Source of the DNA: Mesorhizobium sp. Root157
GTDB taxonomy: Bacteria; Pseudomonadota; Alphaproteobacteria; Rhizobiales; Rhizobiaceae
Length of the DNA stretch: 34,588 bases
Direction: 5' to 3'
Assembly: GCF_001427385.1 (NCBI RefSeq)
Contig: NZ_LMGJ01000034.1
Span: forward strand, 1-34,588
The notes beneath the pieces were generated by a model that did no database searches, was not told where the DNA came from, and saw nothing but the letters and a program-made list of their open reading frames with translations. The stretch's first letter is position 1. Every line of letters starts with the position of its first letter. Below are positions 25,049 to 34,068 of this stretch, piece by piece. A program made the translations under genes and the position numbers.

Positions 25049-25759
25049 ATGTCGATGTTTCCCGGACCTGACTATTTGCAGAGCGATTTGAACGACGTTG
25101 AGAAGATGAACGAAAACCTGACCAATGCGATGCCGAAGGAGATGGCCAGCGCCATCAACCTGTTCGTGCACCCTGCGGCTGGTGCTGCAGCCATGTCGGC
25201 GCTTGGCGTCGGCTTGGCCAGCCAGGCGTTCGGCATGTGGCTTGGCGCGCTGACCGGTGCCGCCGAGGCTTCACAACGGTTGATGCAACCTTTGACGGAT
25301 GATGGGGGCGTAGGCGACAGGTTTTCTGCCCCGGCGAGCAAGGCGCCGGCGACCAAGGCGCGCGCAACTGCCAAGACGCTGATGGCGGAGGCGCAATCTT
25401 TTGCCAACGAAATCAACGAAACCGAGACAAAGGCAGCGGCTACCGTCGCGCGAGACGCGAAAACTGTAGCTGCCGTTGAAGCACCGATTGGAAGCGAACT
25501 CATGCCGGAAGATTTCCGGCAGCCGACAGGCATGGGAAAGCCGGCGATGCCTGACGACTTGAAGGCGATTTCGGGCATCGGGCCGAAGCTCGAGACGGTG
25601 TTGAATGGCCTCGGCATCTGGACTTTTGGGCAGATCGCCGCGTGGAATGCGCAAGAGATTGCCTGGGTGGACGACACGCTCGGCTTCAAGGGCCGCATCG
25701 ACCGCGACGGCTGGACAAAGCAGGCTGCGGCGCTTTCTGGCGGGCAAGCGAAACATTGA
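25049..25759 (+). CDS. HhH-domain protein of unknown function between nuoF and nuoG
   Basis: A 236-residue protein, not a canonical complex I subunit. The N-terminal part (about 15-75) is helical and Ala/Met/Gly-rich (INLFVHPAAGAAAMSALGVG, then GLASQAFGMWLGALTGAAEA), with phasin-like character and possibly one membrane-associating helix. A variable Ala/Thr/Lys-rich middle follows. The C-terminal domain (165-236) has DDLKAISGIGPKLETVL and LGFKGRIDRDGWTKQAAAL, closely matching the C-terminal extension of NuoE. Genes like this stand at the same place in other rhizobial nuo operons and are often labelled 'NADH-ubiquinone dehydrogenase' without evidence. Start at ATG 25049, 5 nt after AGGAGAG; nuoF ends 81 nt before it and nuoG starts 70 nt after it. 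Confidence 0.85.
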   Translation: MSMFPGPDYLQSDLNDVEKMNENLTNAMPKEMASAINLFVHPAAGAAAMSALGVGLASQAFGMWLGALTGAAEASQRLMQPLTDDGGVGDRFSAPASKAPATKARATAKTLMAEAQSFANEINETETKAAATVARDAKTVAAVEAPIGSELMPEDFRQPTGMGKPAMPDDLKAISGIGPKLETVLNGLGIWTFGQIAAWNAQEIAWVDDTLGFKGRIDRDGWTKQAAALSGGQAKH

Positions 25760-25829
25760 AGTGAAGCCGGGCGCGATTGCCGCGCCCGCAACAGGAATTG
25801 CGGCAGAGGCCGACAGGGTTCGAGGCGAC

Positions 25830-27911
25830 ATGGCAAAGCTGAAGGTCGACGGGAAAGAAATAACAGTACCCGACCACTATACGCTGCTGCAGGCGGCGGA
25901 AGAGGCGGGTGCGGAAGTGCCGCGCTTCTGCTTCCATGAACGGTTGTCGATTGCCGGCAACTGCCGCATGTGCCTGGTTGAAGTGAAGGGCGGGCCGCCG
26001 AAGCCGCAGGCGTCGTGCGCCATGGGCGTGCGCGATCTCAGGCCTGGCCCGAACGGCGAACTGCCGGAACTCTTCACCAACACGCCGATGGTGAAGAAGG
26101 CCCGTGAAGGGGTGATGGAGTTCCTGCTCATCAACCACCCGCTCGATTGCCCGATTTGCGACCAGGGCGGTGAGTGCGACCTGCAGGATCAGGCCATGGC
26201 CTTCGGCATGGATTCCTCGCGGTTTCATGAGAACAAGCGCGCGGTCGAGGACAAGTATATCGGGCCGTTGGTCAAGACGATCATGACGCGCTGCATCCAT
26301 TGCACGCGCTGCGTGCGCTTCACCACCGAGGTGGCCGGCATCTCCGAGCTTGGCCTGATCGGCCGTGGCGAGGATGCCGAGATCACCACCTATCTCGAAC
26401 AGGCGATGACCTCGGAACTGCAGGGCAACGTCATCGACCTTTGCCCGGTCGGCGCCCTGACTGCGCGGCCTTACGCCTTCCAGGCGCGGCCATGGGAACT
26501 GACCAAAACCGAATCCATCGACATAATGGACGCTGTCGGCTCGGCCATCCGCGTCGATTCCCGCGGCCGGGAAGTCATGCGCATCCTGCCGCGCATCAAC
26601 GAGCAGGTGAACGAGGAATGGATTTCGGACAAGACCCGCTTCATCTGGGACGGATTGCGCACGCAGCGCCTTGACCGGCCTTATGTACGCCGTGACGGCA
26701 AGCTCGTGGCGGCGAGTTGGGCCGACGCCTTTGGTGCGATCAAGGATGCCCTTTCGAAGGCGGCACCGGACAGGATCGGCGCGATTGCCGGCGATCTTGC
26801 TGCGGTCGAGGAAATGTATGCGCTGAAACAACTGATGGCCTCACTCGGCTCCAGCAACATCGATTGCCGCCAGGACGGTGCCGCGCTCGACCCGGCGCAC
26901 GGCCGCGGTAGTTATATCTTCAATCCGACCATCGAAGCCATCGAGGATGCGGATGCCATCCTGATCGTTGGCTCCAATCCGCGCTTCGAAGCGTCGGTGC
27001 TCAATGCGCGCATCCGCAAGCGGTTCCGCGCCAGCCCGCTGCCGATCGGCGTTATCGGCGATTTCGGTGACCTGCGTTACGATTATGAAGCGCTAGGGGC
27101 AGGGCCTGAAAGCCTCAAGGATGTGGCTGATGGCAACGGCAAGTTCTTCCAGGCGCTGAAGAAGGCGCAAAAGCCGCTGATCATTGTCGGCCAGGGCGCG
27201 CTGGCACGCACGGACGGTGCGGCGGTGCTCGGACAGACAGCCAGACTTGCCAAGGCGGTCAATGCCGTTCGGCCGGATTGGAACGGCTTTGCTGTGCTGC
27301 ATAACGCCGCCGCAAGGGTGGGCGGCCTCGACATCGGTTTCGTGCCGGGCGAAGGCGGCAAGGACGTTGCCGGCATGCTGGCCGGAACGGATATACTATT
27401 CCTGCTCGGCGCCGACGAACTCGACATGAGCAAGGTTGCCAGCAGCTTTGTCGTCTATGTCGGCACCCACGGCGACGCGGGCGCGCATCGTGCCGACGTG
27501 ATCCTGCCGGCTGCAACCTACACCGAGAAGTCGGGCACCTACGTCAACACGGAAGGGCGCGTGCAGCAGACCAACCGCGCCGGCTTCGCGCCGGGTGAAG
27601 CGCGCGAGGACTGGGCGATCGTGCGGGCTCTGTCGGATGTGCTTGGCAAGAAGCTGCCGTTCGATTCACTGGCTCAATTGCGTGCCAGGCTCTATGCGGA
27701 TCATGCGCACCTTGCGCGCATCGACCGGATCGAGGAAGGCGATGTGGATGACGTCGCCAAGCTGGCGAAGGTCGGCGGGCGGCTCAACAAGGCAGGTTTT
27801 GTGTCGCCGGTGCGCGATTTTTACCTGACCAATCCGATTGCACGCGCCTCGGCGGTGATGGCCGAATGCTCGGCGCTCGCCAAGGGCGGCTTCAAGCAGG
27901 CGGCGGAATAG
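25830..27911 (+). CDS. nuoG: NADH-quinone oxidoreductase subunit G
   Basis: 75-kDa homologue that carries electrons from NuoE/F towards NuoI. The 693 residues hold an N-terminal [2Fe-2S] ferredoxin domain (N1b: Cys34, Cys45, Cys48, Cys63), the His/Cys-ligated N5 motif in HPLDCPICDQGGECDLQ, the N4 motif in CIHCTRCVRF with a later Cys in DLCPVGAL, and a molybdopterin-oxidoreductase-like C-terminal domain without a visible cofactor motif. There are no cysteines in the stretch after N4 where the N7 ligands of E. coli or Thermus lie, so N7 is absent, as is usual in the mitochondrial/alphaproteobacterial lineage. Start at ATG 25830 (MAKLKVDGKEITVPD); the longer frame from 25605 overlaps the preceding gene. 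Confidence 0.97.
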   Translation: MAKLKVDGKEITVPDHYTLLQAAEEAGAEVPRFCFHERLSIAGNCRMCLVEVKGGPPKPQASCAMGVRDLRPGPNGELPELFTNTPMVKKAREGVMEFLLINHPLDCPICDQGGECDLQDQAMAFGMDSSRFHENKRAVEDKYIGPLVKTIMTRCIHCTRCVRFTTEVAGISELGLIGRGEDAEITTYLEQAMTSELQGNVIDLCPVGALTARPYAFQARPWELTKTESIDIMDAVGSAIRVDSRGREVMRILPRINEQVNEEWISDKTRFIWDGLRTQRLDRPYVRRDGKLVAASWADAFGAIKDALSKAAPDRIGAIAGDLAAVEEMYALKQLMASLGSSNIDCRQDGAALDPAHGRGSYIFNPTIEAIEDADAILIVGSNPRFEASVLNARIRKRFRASPLPIGVIGDFGDLRYDYEALGAGPESLKDVADGNGKFFQALKKAQKPLIIVGQGALARTDGAAVLGQTARLAKAVNAVRPDWNGFAVLHNAAARVGGLDIGFVPGEGGKDVAGMLAGTDILFLLGADELDMSKVASSFVVYVGTHGDAGAHRADVILPAATYTEKSGTYVNTEGRVQQTNRAGFAPGEAREDWAIVRALSDVLGKKLPFDSLAQLRARLYADHAHLARIDRIEEGDVDDVAKLAKVGGRLNKAGFVSPVRDFYLTNPIARASAVMAECSALAKGGFKQAAE

Positions 27912-27914
27912 GAC

Positions 27915-28958
27915 ATGGACACTTTCTTCTCCTTCTACGTGCTGCCGGCACTGATAATCCTCTTGAAGTCGGTCGTGCTGATCGTCGTTCTGCTGATCTT
28001 CGTGGCCTATGTCCTTTACGCTGACCGCAAGATCTGGGCGGCTGTGCAGTTGCGCCGCGGCCCCAACGTGGTCGGGCCATGGGGCCTGTTCCAGGCCTTC
28101 GCGGACCTGTTCAAGTTCGTGTTCAAGGAACCGATCATTCCATCGGGCGCCAACAAGGGCGTATTCCTGCTGGCGCCGCTGGTTTCCGCCGTTCTGGCAA
28201 TCACGGCCTGGGCGGTAATCCCCGTCAATGAAGGCTGGGCGGTTGCCAACATCAATGTCGGCATCCTCTATGTGCTGGCCATCTCTTCGCTCGAAGTCTA
28301 TGGCGTGATCATGGGCGGCTGGGCTTCGAACTCGAAGTACCCGTTCCTTGGCGCGCTGCGTTCGGCTGCGCAGATGGTGTCATATGAAGTCTCGATCGGC
28401 TTCGTCATCGTCACCGTGCTTTTGTGCGTGGGATCGCTGAACCTGACCGACATCGTGCTTTCGCAGCAGGACGGCCTGGGGACGCGGCTTGGCTTGACGA
28501 ACTCGTTACTCGACTGGCACTGGCTTGGCCTGTTCCCGATGTTCATCATTTTCACCATTTCGGCGATGGCCGAAACCAACCGTCCTCCCTTCGATCTGGT
28601 CGAGGCGGAATCGGAATTGGTGGCCGGCCACATGGTCGAATATTCGTCGACGGCGTTCCTGCTGTTCTTCCTCGGCGAATATGTCGCCGTGGTGCTGATG
28701 TGCGCGCTAACCACCATCCTGTTCCTTGGCGGCTGGCTACCGCCGCTGGACATTGCACCTTTCACTTGGGTTCCGGGCGTCATCTGGTTCGTGCTCAAGG
28801 TGTGCTTCGTGTTCTTCATCTTCTCGATGGCCAAGGCGGTCCTGCCGCGCTATCGCTACGACCAGTTGATGCGACTGGGCTGGAAGGTGTTCCTGCCGAT
28901 CTCGCTGTTCATGGTCGTGGCAACGGCCGCTTTCCTCAAGCTTACGGGATTTGCCTGA
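27915..28958 (+). CDS. nuoH: NADH-quinone oxidoreductase subunit H
   Basis: Membrane subunit (ND1 homologue) that joins the two arms and lines the quinone channel. The 347 residues have about eight to nine hydrophobic helices and the conserved segments [23 protein letters not shown] near 33-55, [32 protein letters not shown] (about 118-149) and [21 protein letters not shown] (about 216-236), rich in the conserved acidic residues of the E-channel. The ATG at 27915 follows the nuoG stop by 3 nt. Confidence 0.98.
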   Translation: MDTFFSFYVLPALIILLKSVVLIVVLLIFVAYVLYADRKIWAAVQLRRGPNVVGPWGLFQAFADLFKFVFKEPIIPSGANKGVFLLAPLVSAVLAITAWAVIPVNEGWAVANINVGILYVLAISSLEVYGVIMGGWASNSKYPFLGALRSAAQMVSYEVSIGFVIVTVLLCVGSLNLTDIVLSQQDGLGTRLGLTNSLLDWHWLGLFPMFIIFTISAMAETNRPPFDLVEAESELVAGHMVEYSSTAFLLFFLGEYVAVVLMCALTTILFLGGWLPPLDIAPFTWVPGVIWFVLKVCFVFFIFSMAKAVLPRYRYDQLMRLGWKVFLPISLFMVVATAAFLKLTGFA

Positions 28959-29449
28959 TGTCCGCGCTCGGCCAAGCGGCGAAGTCGCTGCTCCTGAAAG
29001 ATATCGTCGCCGGTTACATCCTGGGGCTTCGGCAATTCTTCGCGCCCAAGGAGACGATCAACTATCCGCACGAGAAGGGACCGATCAGCCCGCGCTTCCG
29101 CGGCGAGCATGCGCTGCGCCGTTATCCGAATGGCGAGGAACGCTGCATCGCGTGCAAGCTGTGCGAAGCGATTTGCCCCGCACAGGCGATCACCATCGAA
29201 GCCGGCCCGCGCCGCAATGACGGCACACGCCGCACGGTGCGCTACGACATCGACATGGTGAAGTGCATCTATTGCGGTTTCTGCCAGGAGGCTTGCCCGG
29301 TGGACGCCATCGTCGAGGGACCGAACTTCGAGTTCGCGACCGAGACACGCGAGGAACTTTACTACGATAAGGACAAGCTTCTGGCGAACGGCGACCGCTG
29401 GGAGCGCGAGATCGCGCGCAACATGGAAATGGATGCGCCGTATCGATGA
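28958..29449 (+). CDS. nuoI: NADH-quinone oxidoreductase subunit I
   Basis: TYKY homologue carrying two [4Fe-4S] clusters, N6a and N6b. The 163 residues have the two ferredoxin motifs: Cys63, Cys66, Cys69, Cys73 ([11 protein letters not shown]) and Cys103, Cys106, Cys109, Cys113 ([11 protein letters not shown]). The amphipathic N terminus and [22 protein letters not shown] are family-typical. The start at ATG 28958 overlaps the nuoH stop by 1 nt (TGATG); a frame beginning at 28424 is only read-through of nuoH sequence. It is followed by the longest spacer in the operon. Confidence 0.98.
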   Translation: MSALGQAAKSLLLKDIVAGYILGLRQFFAPKETINYPHEKGPISPRFRGEHALRRYPNGEERCIACKLCEAICPAQAITIEAGPRRNDGTRRTVRYDIDMVKCIYCGFCQEACPVDAIVEGPNFEFATETREELYYDKDKLLANGDRWEREIARNMEMDAPYR

Positions 29450-29617
29450 GGGGTGCTTCGCTCATCGCCGCGTCGGCGAGGGCAAGCGCAATGACGGATG
29501 GACGGGGCAGGATGCCTCGTCTAAGGAACACGCGGCTTCGGGACCGGAGGCGGACCGAGGCAAAGAAAGCCGGCGGAGGCCTATCCTCCGTCCGGACAAG
29601 GAAACCCGGGGGAACCC
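29450..29617 (+). other. Structured 168-nt spacer between nuoI and nuoJ
   Basis: This is the longest gap in an otherwise tightly packed operon. It holds two hairpins: a perfect 6-bp stem TCGCCG-CGT-CGGCGA at 29465-29479, extendable with mismatches to about 29454-29490; and a strong stem at 29570-29595 (CCGG, CGGAGG, loop CCTAT, CCTCCG, one bulged T, CCGG). Neither is followed by a T-run, so they are not intrinsic terminators; mRNA processing or stability elements, or a rhizobial intergenic repeat, are possible. A 66-codon frame (29433-29633) spans the spacer, but nothing marks it as a gene. GGGGGAA just before nuoJ is its ribosome site. Confidence 0.6.
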
Positions 29618-30238
29618 ATGCTTAACGGACTAGAGGCGGTCTTTTTCTACCTCTTCGCCTTTGTCGCGGTCGGGGCGGCCTTCATGGTCATCTCGTCACG
29701 CAATCCCGTTCATTCGGTTCTGTTCCTCATCCTGACGTTCTTCAACGCGGCAGGCCTGTTCCTGCTCGCCGGTGCCGAGTTCCTGGCGATGATCCTGCTC
29801 ATCGTCTATGTCGGAGCGGTGATGGTGCTGTTTTTGTTTGTCATCATGATGCTCGACGTTGATTTCGCCGAATTCAAGAGCGGTGCCTTGCAGTACGCCC
29901 CGATCGGGGCGCTTGTCGGACTGATCCTGGCCGCCGAACTGGTTGTCGTCACCGGTGGCTACGTGCTGTCGCCGCAACTGGGCTCGGGTGCGGCGCAGCC
30001 GGTGCCCGATCTTGCCACGCGCAGCAATACGGCCGCCTTGGGCGATATTCTCTACACGGACTACATCCACTTCTTCCAGATGGCCGGGATCGTGCTTCTG
30101 GTTGCCATGGTCGGTGCGATCGTGTTGACGCTGCGCCACAAGCAAGGTGTCAAGCGCCAGAATATCGCGCGCCAGAACGCGCGTACGCTTGAAGAGGCCA
30201 TCGAGGTCCGCAAGGTCGAGACGGGGAAGGGCATCTGA
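29618..30238 (+). CDS. nuoJ: NADH-quinone oxidoreductase subunit J
   Basis: Membrane subunit (ND6 homologue). The 206 residues contain five predicted hydrophobic helices: [36 protein letters not shown], the glycine-containing [23 protein letters not shown], which includes the pi-bulge helix region, one near residues 90-112, and one near 155-175. The polar C-terminal tail ([19 protein letters not shown]) faces the cytoplasm. Start at ATG 29618 after GGGGGAA; the stop is 1 nt before nuoK. Confidence 0.97.
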   Translation: MLNGLEAVFFYLFAFVAVGAAFMVISSRNPVHSVLFLILTFFNAAGLFLLAGAEFLAMILLIVYVGAVMVLFLFVIMMLDVDFAEFKSGALQYAPIGALVGLILAAELVVVTGGYVLSPQLGSGAAQPVPDLATRSNTAALGDILYTDYIHFFQMAGIVLLVAMVGAIVLTLRHKQGVKRQNIARQNARTLEEAIEVRKVETGKGI

Positions 30239-30239
30239 T

Positions 30240-30548
30240 ATGAGCGTCGGCATCGGACACTACCTGACACTCTCGGCGATCCTGTTCACAATCGGCGTGT
30301 TCGGCATCTTCCTGAACCGCAAGAACGTCATCGTCATCATGATGTCCATCGAGTTGCTGTTGCTTGCGGCCAATATCAACCTGGTCGCCTTCTCCTCGCT
30401 GCTCAACGATCTCGTCGGACAGGTCTTCGTGCTGTTTGTGCTGACGGTCGCGGCCGCAGAGGCGGCCATCGGCCTTGCCATTCTTGTGGTTTTCTTCCGC
30501 AACCGCGGCTCCATCGCGGTGGAAGACGTGAATATGATGAAGGGTTGA
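30240..30548 (+). CDS. nuoK: NADH-quinone oxidoreductase subunit K
   Basis: Small membrane subunit (ND4L homologue), 102 residues with three transmembrane helices. Conserved glutamates in the second and third helices are seen in [21 protein letters not shown] and [22 protein letters not shown] (positions about 28-48 and 63-85); they are part of the central proton-relay axis. Start at ATG 30240, directly after the nuoJ stop; a frame from 30147 only overlaps nuoJ. Confidence 0.97.
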   Translation: MSVGIGHYLTLSAILFTIGVFGIFLNRKNVIVIMMSIELLLLAANINLVAFSSLLNDLVGQVFVLFVLTVAAAEAAIGLAILVVFFRNRGSIAVEDVNMMKG

Positions 30549-30559
30549 TGGGACCAGTC

Positions 30560-32545
30560 ATGTATCAAGCCATCGTCTTCCTTCCCCTCATCGGCTTCCT
30601 GATCGTCGGCTTGTTCGGCACGTCGCTCGGCGCCAAGGCCTCGGAATACATCACCTCCGGCCTGCTGGTGATTTCGGCTGTACTGTCGTGGGTCGCGTTC
30701 TTTTCGATCGGGTTTTCCGAAACGGAAGTGTTCACGGTGCCGGTGCTGCGCTGGATACAGTCCGGCGGCATCGATGCGGCATGGGCGCTCAGGATCGACA
30801 CGTTGACGGTGGTCATGCTGGTCGTCGTCAACACCGTGTCGGCGCTGGTGCACATCTACTCGATCGGCTACATGCACCACGATCCGAACCGGCCGCGCTT
30901 CTTTGCCTATCTGTCGCTGTTCACCTTTGCCATGCTGATGCTGGTGACCTCCGACAACCTGATCCAGATGTTCTTCGGCTGGGAAGGCGTGGGCCTCGCC
31001 TCCTATCTGCTGATCGGTTTCTGGTACAAGAAGCCGTCCGCGAATGCGGCGGCCATCAAGGCCTTCGTCGTCAACCGTATCGGCGACTTCGGCTTTGCGC
31101 TCGGCATTTTCGGCGTATTCGTCCTGTTCGGCTCGGTCAATCTCGGCACCATTTTCGCCAATGCGGCTTCCTTCATTCCGGCCGAACATGGTGCGGAAGC
31201 TGCCTCAGGCGGCGAGGCCGTGCTTAATTTCCTCGGCTATGCGCTCGACAAGCAGGCGGCCCTTACCGTGGTGTGCCTTCTGCTGTTCATGGGCGCCATG
31301 GGCAAGTCGGCACAGGTGCCGCTGCACACCTGGCTGCCGGACGCCATGGAAGGCCCGACGCCTGTTTCGGCGCTGATCCATGCCGCGACCATGGTGACGG
31401 CGGGTGTGTTCATGCTCGCGCGCCTGTCGCCGCTGTTCGAACTGTCGCACACCGCACTTCTCGTCGTGACCTTTATCGGCGCGTTCACCGCCTTCTTTGC
31501 GGCAACGGTCGGCCTGGTGCAGAACGACATCAAGCGCGTCATCGCCTATTCGACCTGTTCGCAGCTCGGCTACATGTTTGTGGCGTTGGGCGTCGGCGCC
31601 TATGGGGTCGCCATTTTCCACCTGTTCACGCACGCCTTCTTCAAGGCGCTTCTGTTCCTCGGCTCCGGCTCGGTGATCCATGCCGTTTCGGACGAACAGG
31701 ACATGCGCAAGATGGGCGGCCTGCGCAAACTGATCCCGTCCACCTACTGGACGATGATCATCGGCACGCTGGCGCTGACCGGCGTCGGCATTCCGGCAAC
31801 CGTTATCGGTACGGCCGGCTTTTTCTCCAAGGATGCGATCATCGAAAGCGCGTTTGTCGGCCACAATGCGGTTGCGGGCTTTGCCTTCGTAGCTTTGGTG
31901 GTGGCAGCCTGCTTCACCAGCTTCTATTCCTGGCGGCTGATTTTCATGACCTTCCATGGCGAGCCGCGCGCCAGCCACGAGGTCATGCACCACGTGCACG
32001 AATCGCCGCCGGTGATGCTGGTGCCATTGTTCATCCTGGCCGCCGGCTCGCTGTTTGCCGGTGTGTTGTTCGCCAACTATTTCATCGGCGAAGGTTATGC
32101 CGAGTTCTGGAAGGCATCGCTGTTCACGCTGCCCGACAACCACATCCTGCATGATATGCACGGCGTGCCGCTTTGGGTGAAGCTGTCGCCTTTCGTGGCG
32201 ATGCTGATCGGCCTGCTCGTCGCCTGGCAGTTCTACATCCGCTCGCCCGAGACGCCGAAGCAACTTGCCGCCCACCATCGCGGCCTATACGCGTTCCTGC
32301 TCAACAAGTGGTATTTCGACGAACTCTTCGACTTCCTGTTCGTGCGCGCCGCCAAGCGCCTTGGCCACTTCCTGTGGAAGACGGGCGACGGCAGGATCAT
32401 CGACGGGCTTGGCCCTGACGGCGTGTCGGCCCGCGTGGTCGACGTCACCAACCGTGTCGTCAAGCTGCAGTCCGGCTACCTCTACCATTATGCCTTCGCC
32501 ATGCTGATCGGCGTTGCCGCACTCGTCACCTGGATGATGCTCTGA
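30560..32545 (+). CDS. nuoL: NADH-quinone oxidoreductase subunit L
   Basis: Distal antiporter-like proton-pumping subunit (ND5 homologue) with the long lateral helix at its C terminus. The 661 residues have the Mrp/antiporter signature in [22 protein letters not shown] near 137-158, the segment [33 protein letters not shown] (about 248-280) with conserved Lys and His, and [19 protein letters not shown] near 321-339. The start was placed at ATG 30560 ([12 protein letters not shown]), the usual family N terminus; ATG 30548 and TTG 30545 are in frame and would add four or five residues. It ends by sharing one base with nuoM. Confidence 0.97.
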   Translation: MYQAIVFLPLIGFLIVGLFGTSLGAKASEYITSGLLVISAVLSWVAFFSIGFSETEVFTVPVLRWIQSGGIDAAWALRIDTLTVVMLVVVNTVSALVHIYSIGYMHHDPNRPRFFAYLSLFTFAMLMLVTSDNLIQMFFGWEGVGLASYLLIGFWYKKPSANAAAIKAFVVNRIGDFGFALGIFGVFVLFGSVNLGTIFANAASFIPAEHGAEAASGGEAVLNFLGYALDKQAALTVVCLLLFMGAMGKSAQVPLHTWLPDAMEGPTPVSALIHAATMVTAGVFMLARLSPLFELSHTALLVVTFIGAFTAFFAATVGLVQNDIKRVIAYSTCSQLGYMFVALGVGAYGVAIFHLFTHAFFKALLFLGSGSVIHAVSDEQDMRKMGGLRKLIPSTYWTMIIGTLALTGVGIPATVIGTAGFFSKDAIIESAFVGHNAVAGFAFVALVVAACFTSFYSWRLIFMTFHGEPRASHEVMHHVHESPPVMLVPLFILAAGSLFAGVLFANYFIGEGYAEFWKASLFTLPDNHILHDMHGVPLWVKLSPFVAMLIGLLVAWQFYIRSPETPKQLAAHHRGLYAFLLNKWYFDELFDFLFVRAAKRLGHFLWKTGDGRIIDGLGPDGVSARVVDVTNRVVKLQSGYLYHYAFAMLIGVAALVTWMML

Positions 32546-34050
32546 TGACCGACTGGCCAATTCTATCGACGGTCACGTTCCTGCCGCTGGTCGGCGTGCT
32601 GCTCATATTGTTGATCGGCGACGACAACGAAAACGGCCGGCGCAACATCCGCTCGATCACGCTTTTGACGACCGTGGTCACCTTCGTGGTGTCGCTGTTC
32701 GTGTGGATCGGCTTCGACAACTCGCAGGCCGGGTTCCAGATGATCGAAAAGCACGGGTGGCTGGACTCGGGCATTTCCTATCATATGGGCGTCGACGGCA
32801 TTTCGATGCTGTTCGTCATCCTGACGACGTTCTTGATGCCGCTGTGCATTCTTGCCTCGTGGGTATCGATCCAGAAGAGCGTGAAGGCCTATATGGTCTC
32901 CTTCCTGCTTCTGGAAACGCTGATGATCGGCGTGTTCTGCGCGCTGGACATCGTCTTGTTCTACGTGTTCTTCGAGGCTGGCCTGATCCCGATGTTCATC
33001 ATCATCGGCGTGTGGGGCGGCAAGCGGCGCGTCTATGCCTCGTTCAAGTTCTTCCTCTATACGCTGCTCGGCTCGGTGCTGATGCTGCTGGCCATCATGG
33101 CGATGTTCTGGCAATCCGGTACCACCGATATCCCGACGCTGCTGACGCATGCGTTCCCGGCTTCGATGCAGACCTGGCTATGGCTGGCTTTCTTCGCTTC
33201 TTTCGCGGTGAAGATGCCGATGTGGCCGGTTCATACCTGGCTGCCGGACGCGCACGTCGAGGCTCCGACAGCGGGTTCGGTCATTCTGGCCGGCATTCTG
33301 TTGAAGATGGGCGGTTACGGTTTCCTGCGCTTTTCGCTGCCGATGTTCCCGATCGCGTCGGAAATGTTTGCACCGATGGTGTTCGCTCTATCGGTTGTAG
33401 CCATCATCTACACCTCGCTGGTCGCGCTGATGCAGGAGGACATGAAGAAGCTGATTGCCTACTCGTCCGTGGCGCATATGGGTTACGTGACGATGGGCAT
33501 CTTCGCCATGAACGCGGAAGGCATCCAGGGCGCCATCTTTCAGATGCTGTCGCATGGCCTTGTCTCCAGCGCGCTCTTCCTGTGCGTCGGCGTCATCTAT
33601 GATCGGCTGCACACGCGCGAGATCGACGCCTATGGCGGTCTGGTCAACAACATGCCGAAATACGCGGTGGCATTCCTGATCTTCACCATGGCCAATGTCG
33701 GCCTGCCAGGAACCAGCGGTTTCGTCGGCGAGTTCCTGACGCTTCTCGGCGCCTTCAAGGCCAACACATGGGTGGCGTTCTTCGCCACGACGGGCGTGAT
33801 CCTGTCGGCGGCCTATGCACTGTGGCTCTATCGCCGCGTCGTATTCGGCACACTGACCAAGGACAGCGTGAAGAGCATGCTCGACCTGTCCGGGCGCGAA
33901 AAGGCTATCCTTTATCCGCTGGTGGTGCTGACGATCTTCTTCGGCGTCTATCCGGCGCCGGTATTCGATGCAACGGCGCAGTCGGTCAAGGCGCTGGTGA
34001 CCAACGTCACCGCATCCATCAACGCCGCGCAGACCGCGGCTGCAAACTGA
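32545..34050 (+). CDS. nuoM: NADH-quinone oxidoreductase subunit M
   Basis: Antiporter-like membrane subunit (ND4 homologue), 501 residues with about 14 transmembrane helices. Visible family segments are [20 protein letters not shown] near 90, [19 protein letters not shown] near 140 with the conserved Glu, [40 protein letters not shown] (about 222-262) with conserved Lys, and [16 protein letters not shown] near 300. The start at ATG 32545 overlaps the nuoL stop by 1 nt (TGATG). Confidence 0.98.
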   Translation: MTDWPILSTVTFLPLVGVLLILLIGDDNENGRRNIRSITLLTTVVTFVVSLFVWIGFDNSQAGFQMIEKHGWLDSGISYHMGVDGISMLFVILTTFLMPLCILASWVSIQKSVKAYMVSFLLLETLMIGVFCALDIVLFYVFFEAGLIPMFIIIGVWGGKRRVYASFKFFLYTLLGSVLMLLAIMAMFWQSGTTDIPTLLTHAFPASMQTWLWLAFFASFAVKMPMWPVHTWLPDAHVEAPTAGSVILAGILLKMGGYGFLRFSLPMFPIASEMFAPMVFALSVVAIIYTSLVALMQEDMKKLIAYSSVAHMGYVTMGIFAMNAEGIQGAIFQMLSHGLVSSALFLCVGVIYDRLHTREIDAYGGLVNNMPKYAVAFLIFTMANVGLPGTSGFVGEFLTLLGAFKANTWVAFFATTGVILSAAYALWLYRRVVFGTLTKDSVKSMLDLSGREKAILYPLVVLTIFFGVYPAPVFDATAQSVKALVTNVTASINAAQTAAAN

Positions 34051-34068
34051 CTGGAGACTTAGCGAACC

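Noticed and set aside
30545..30559. TTG at 30545 or ATG at 30548 as the nuoL start
   Set aside because: Possible, but the ATG at 30560 gives the family-typical N terminus [12 protein letters not shown]; the added residues are not conserved as far as I can recall.
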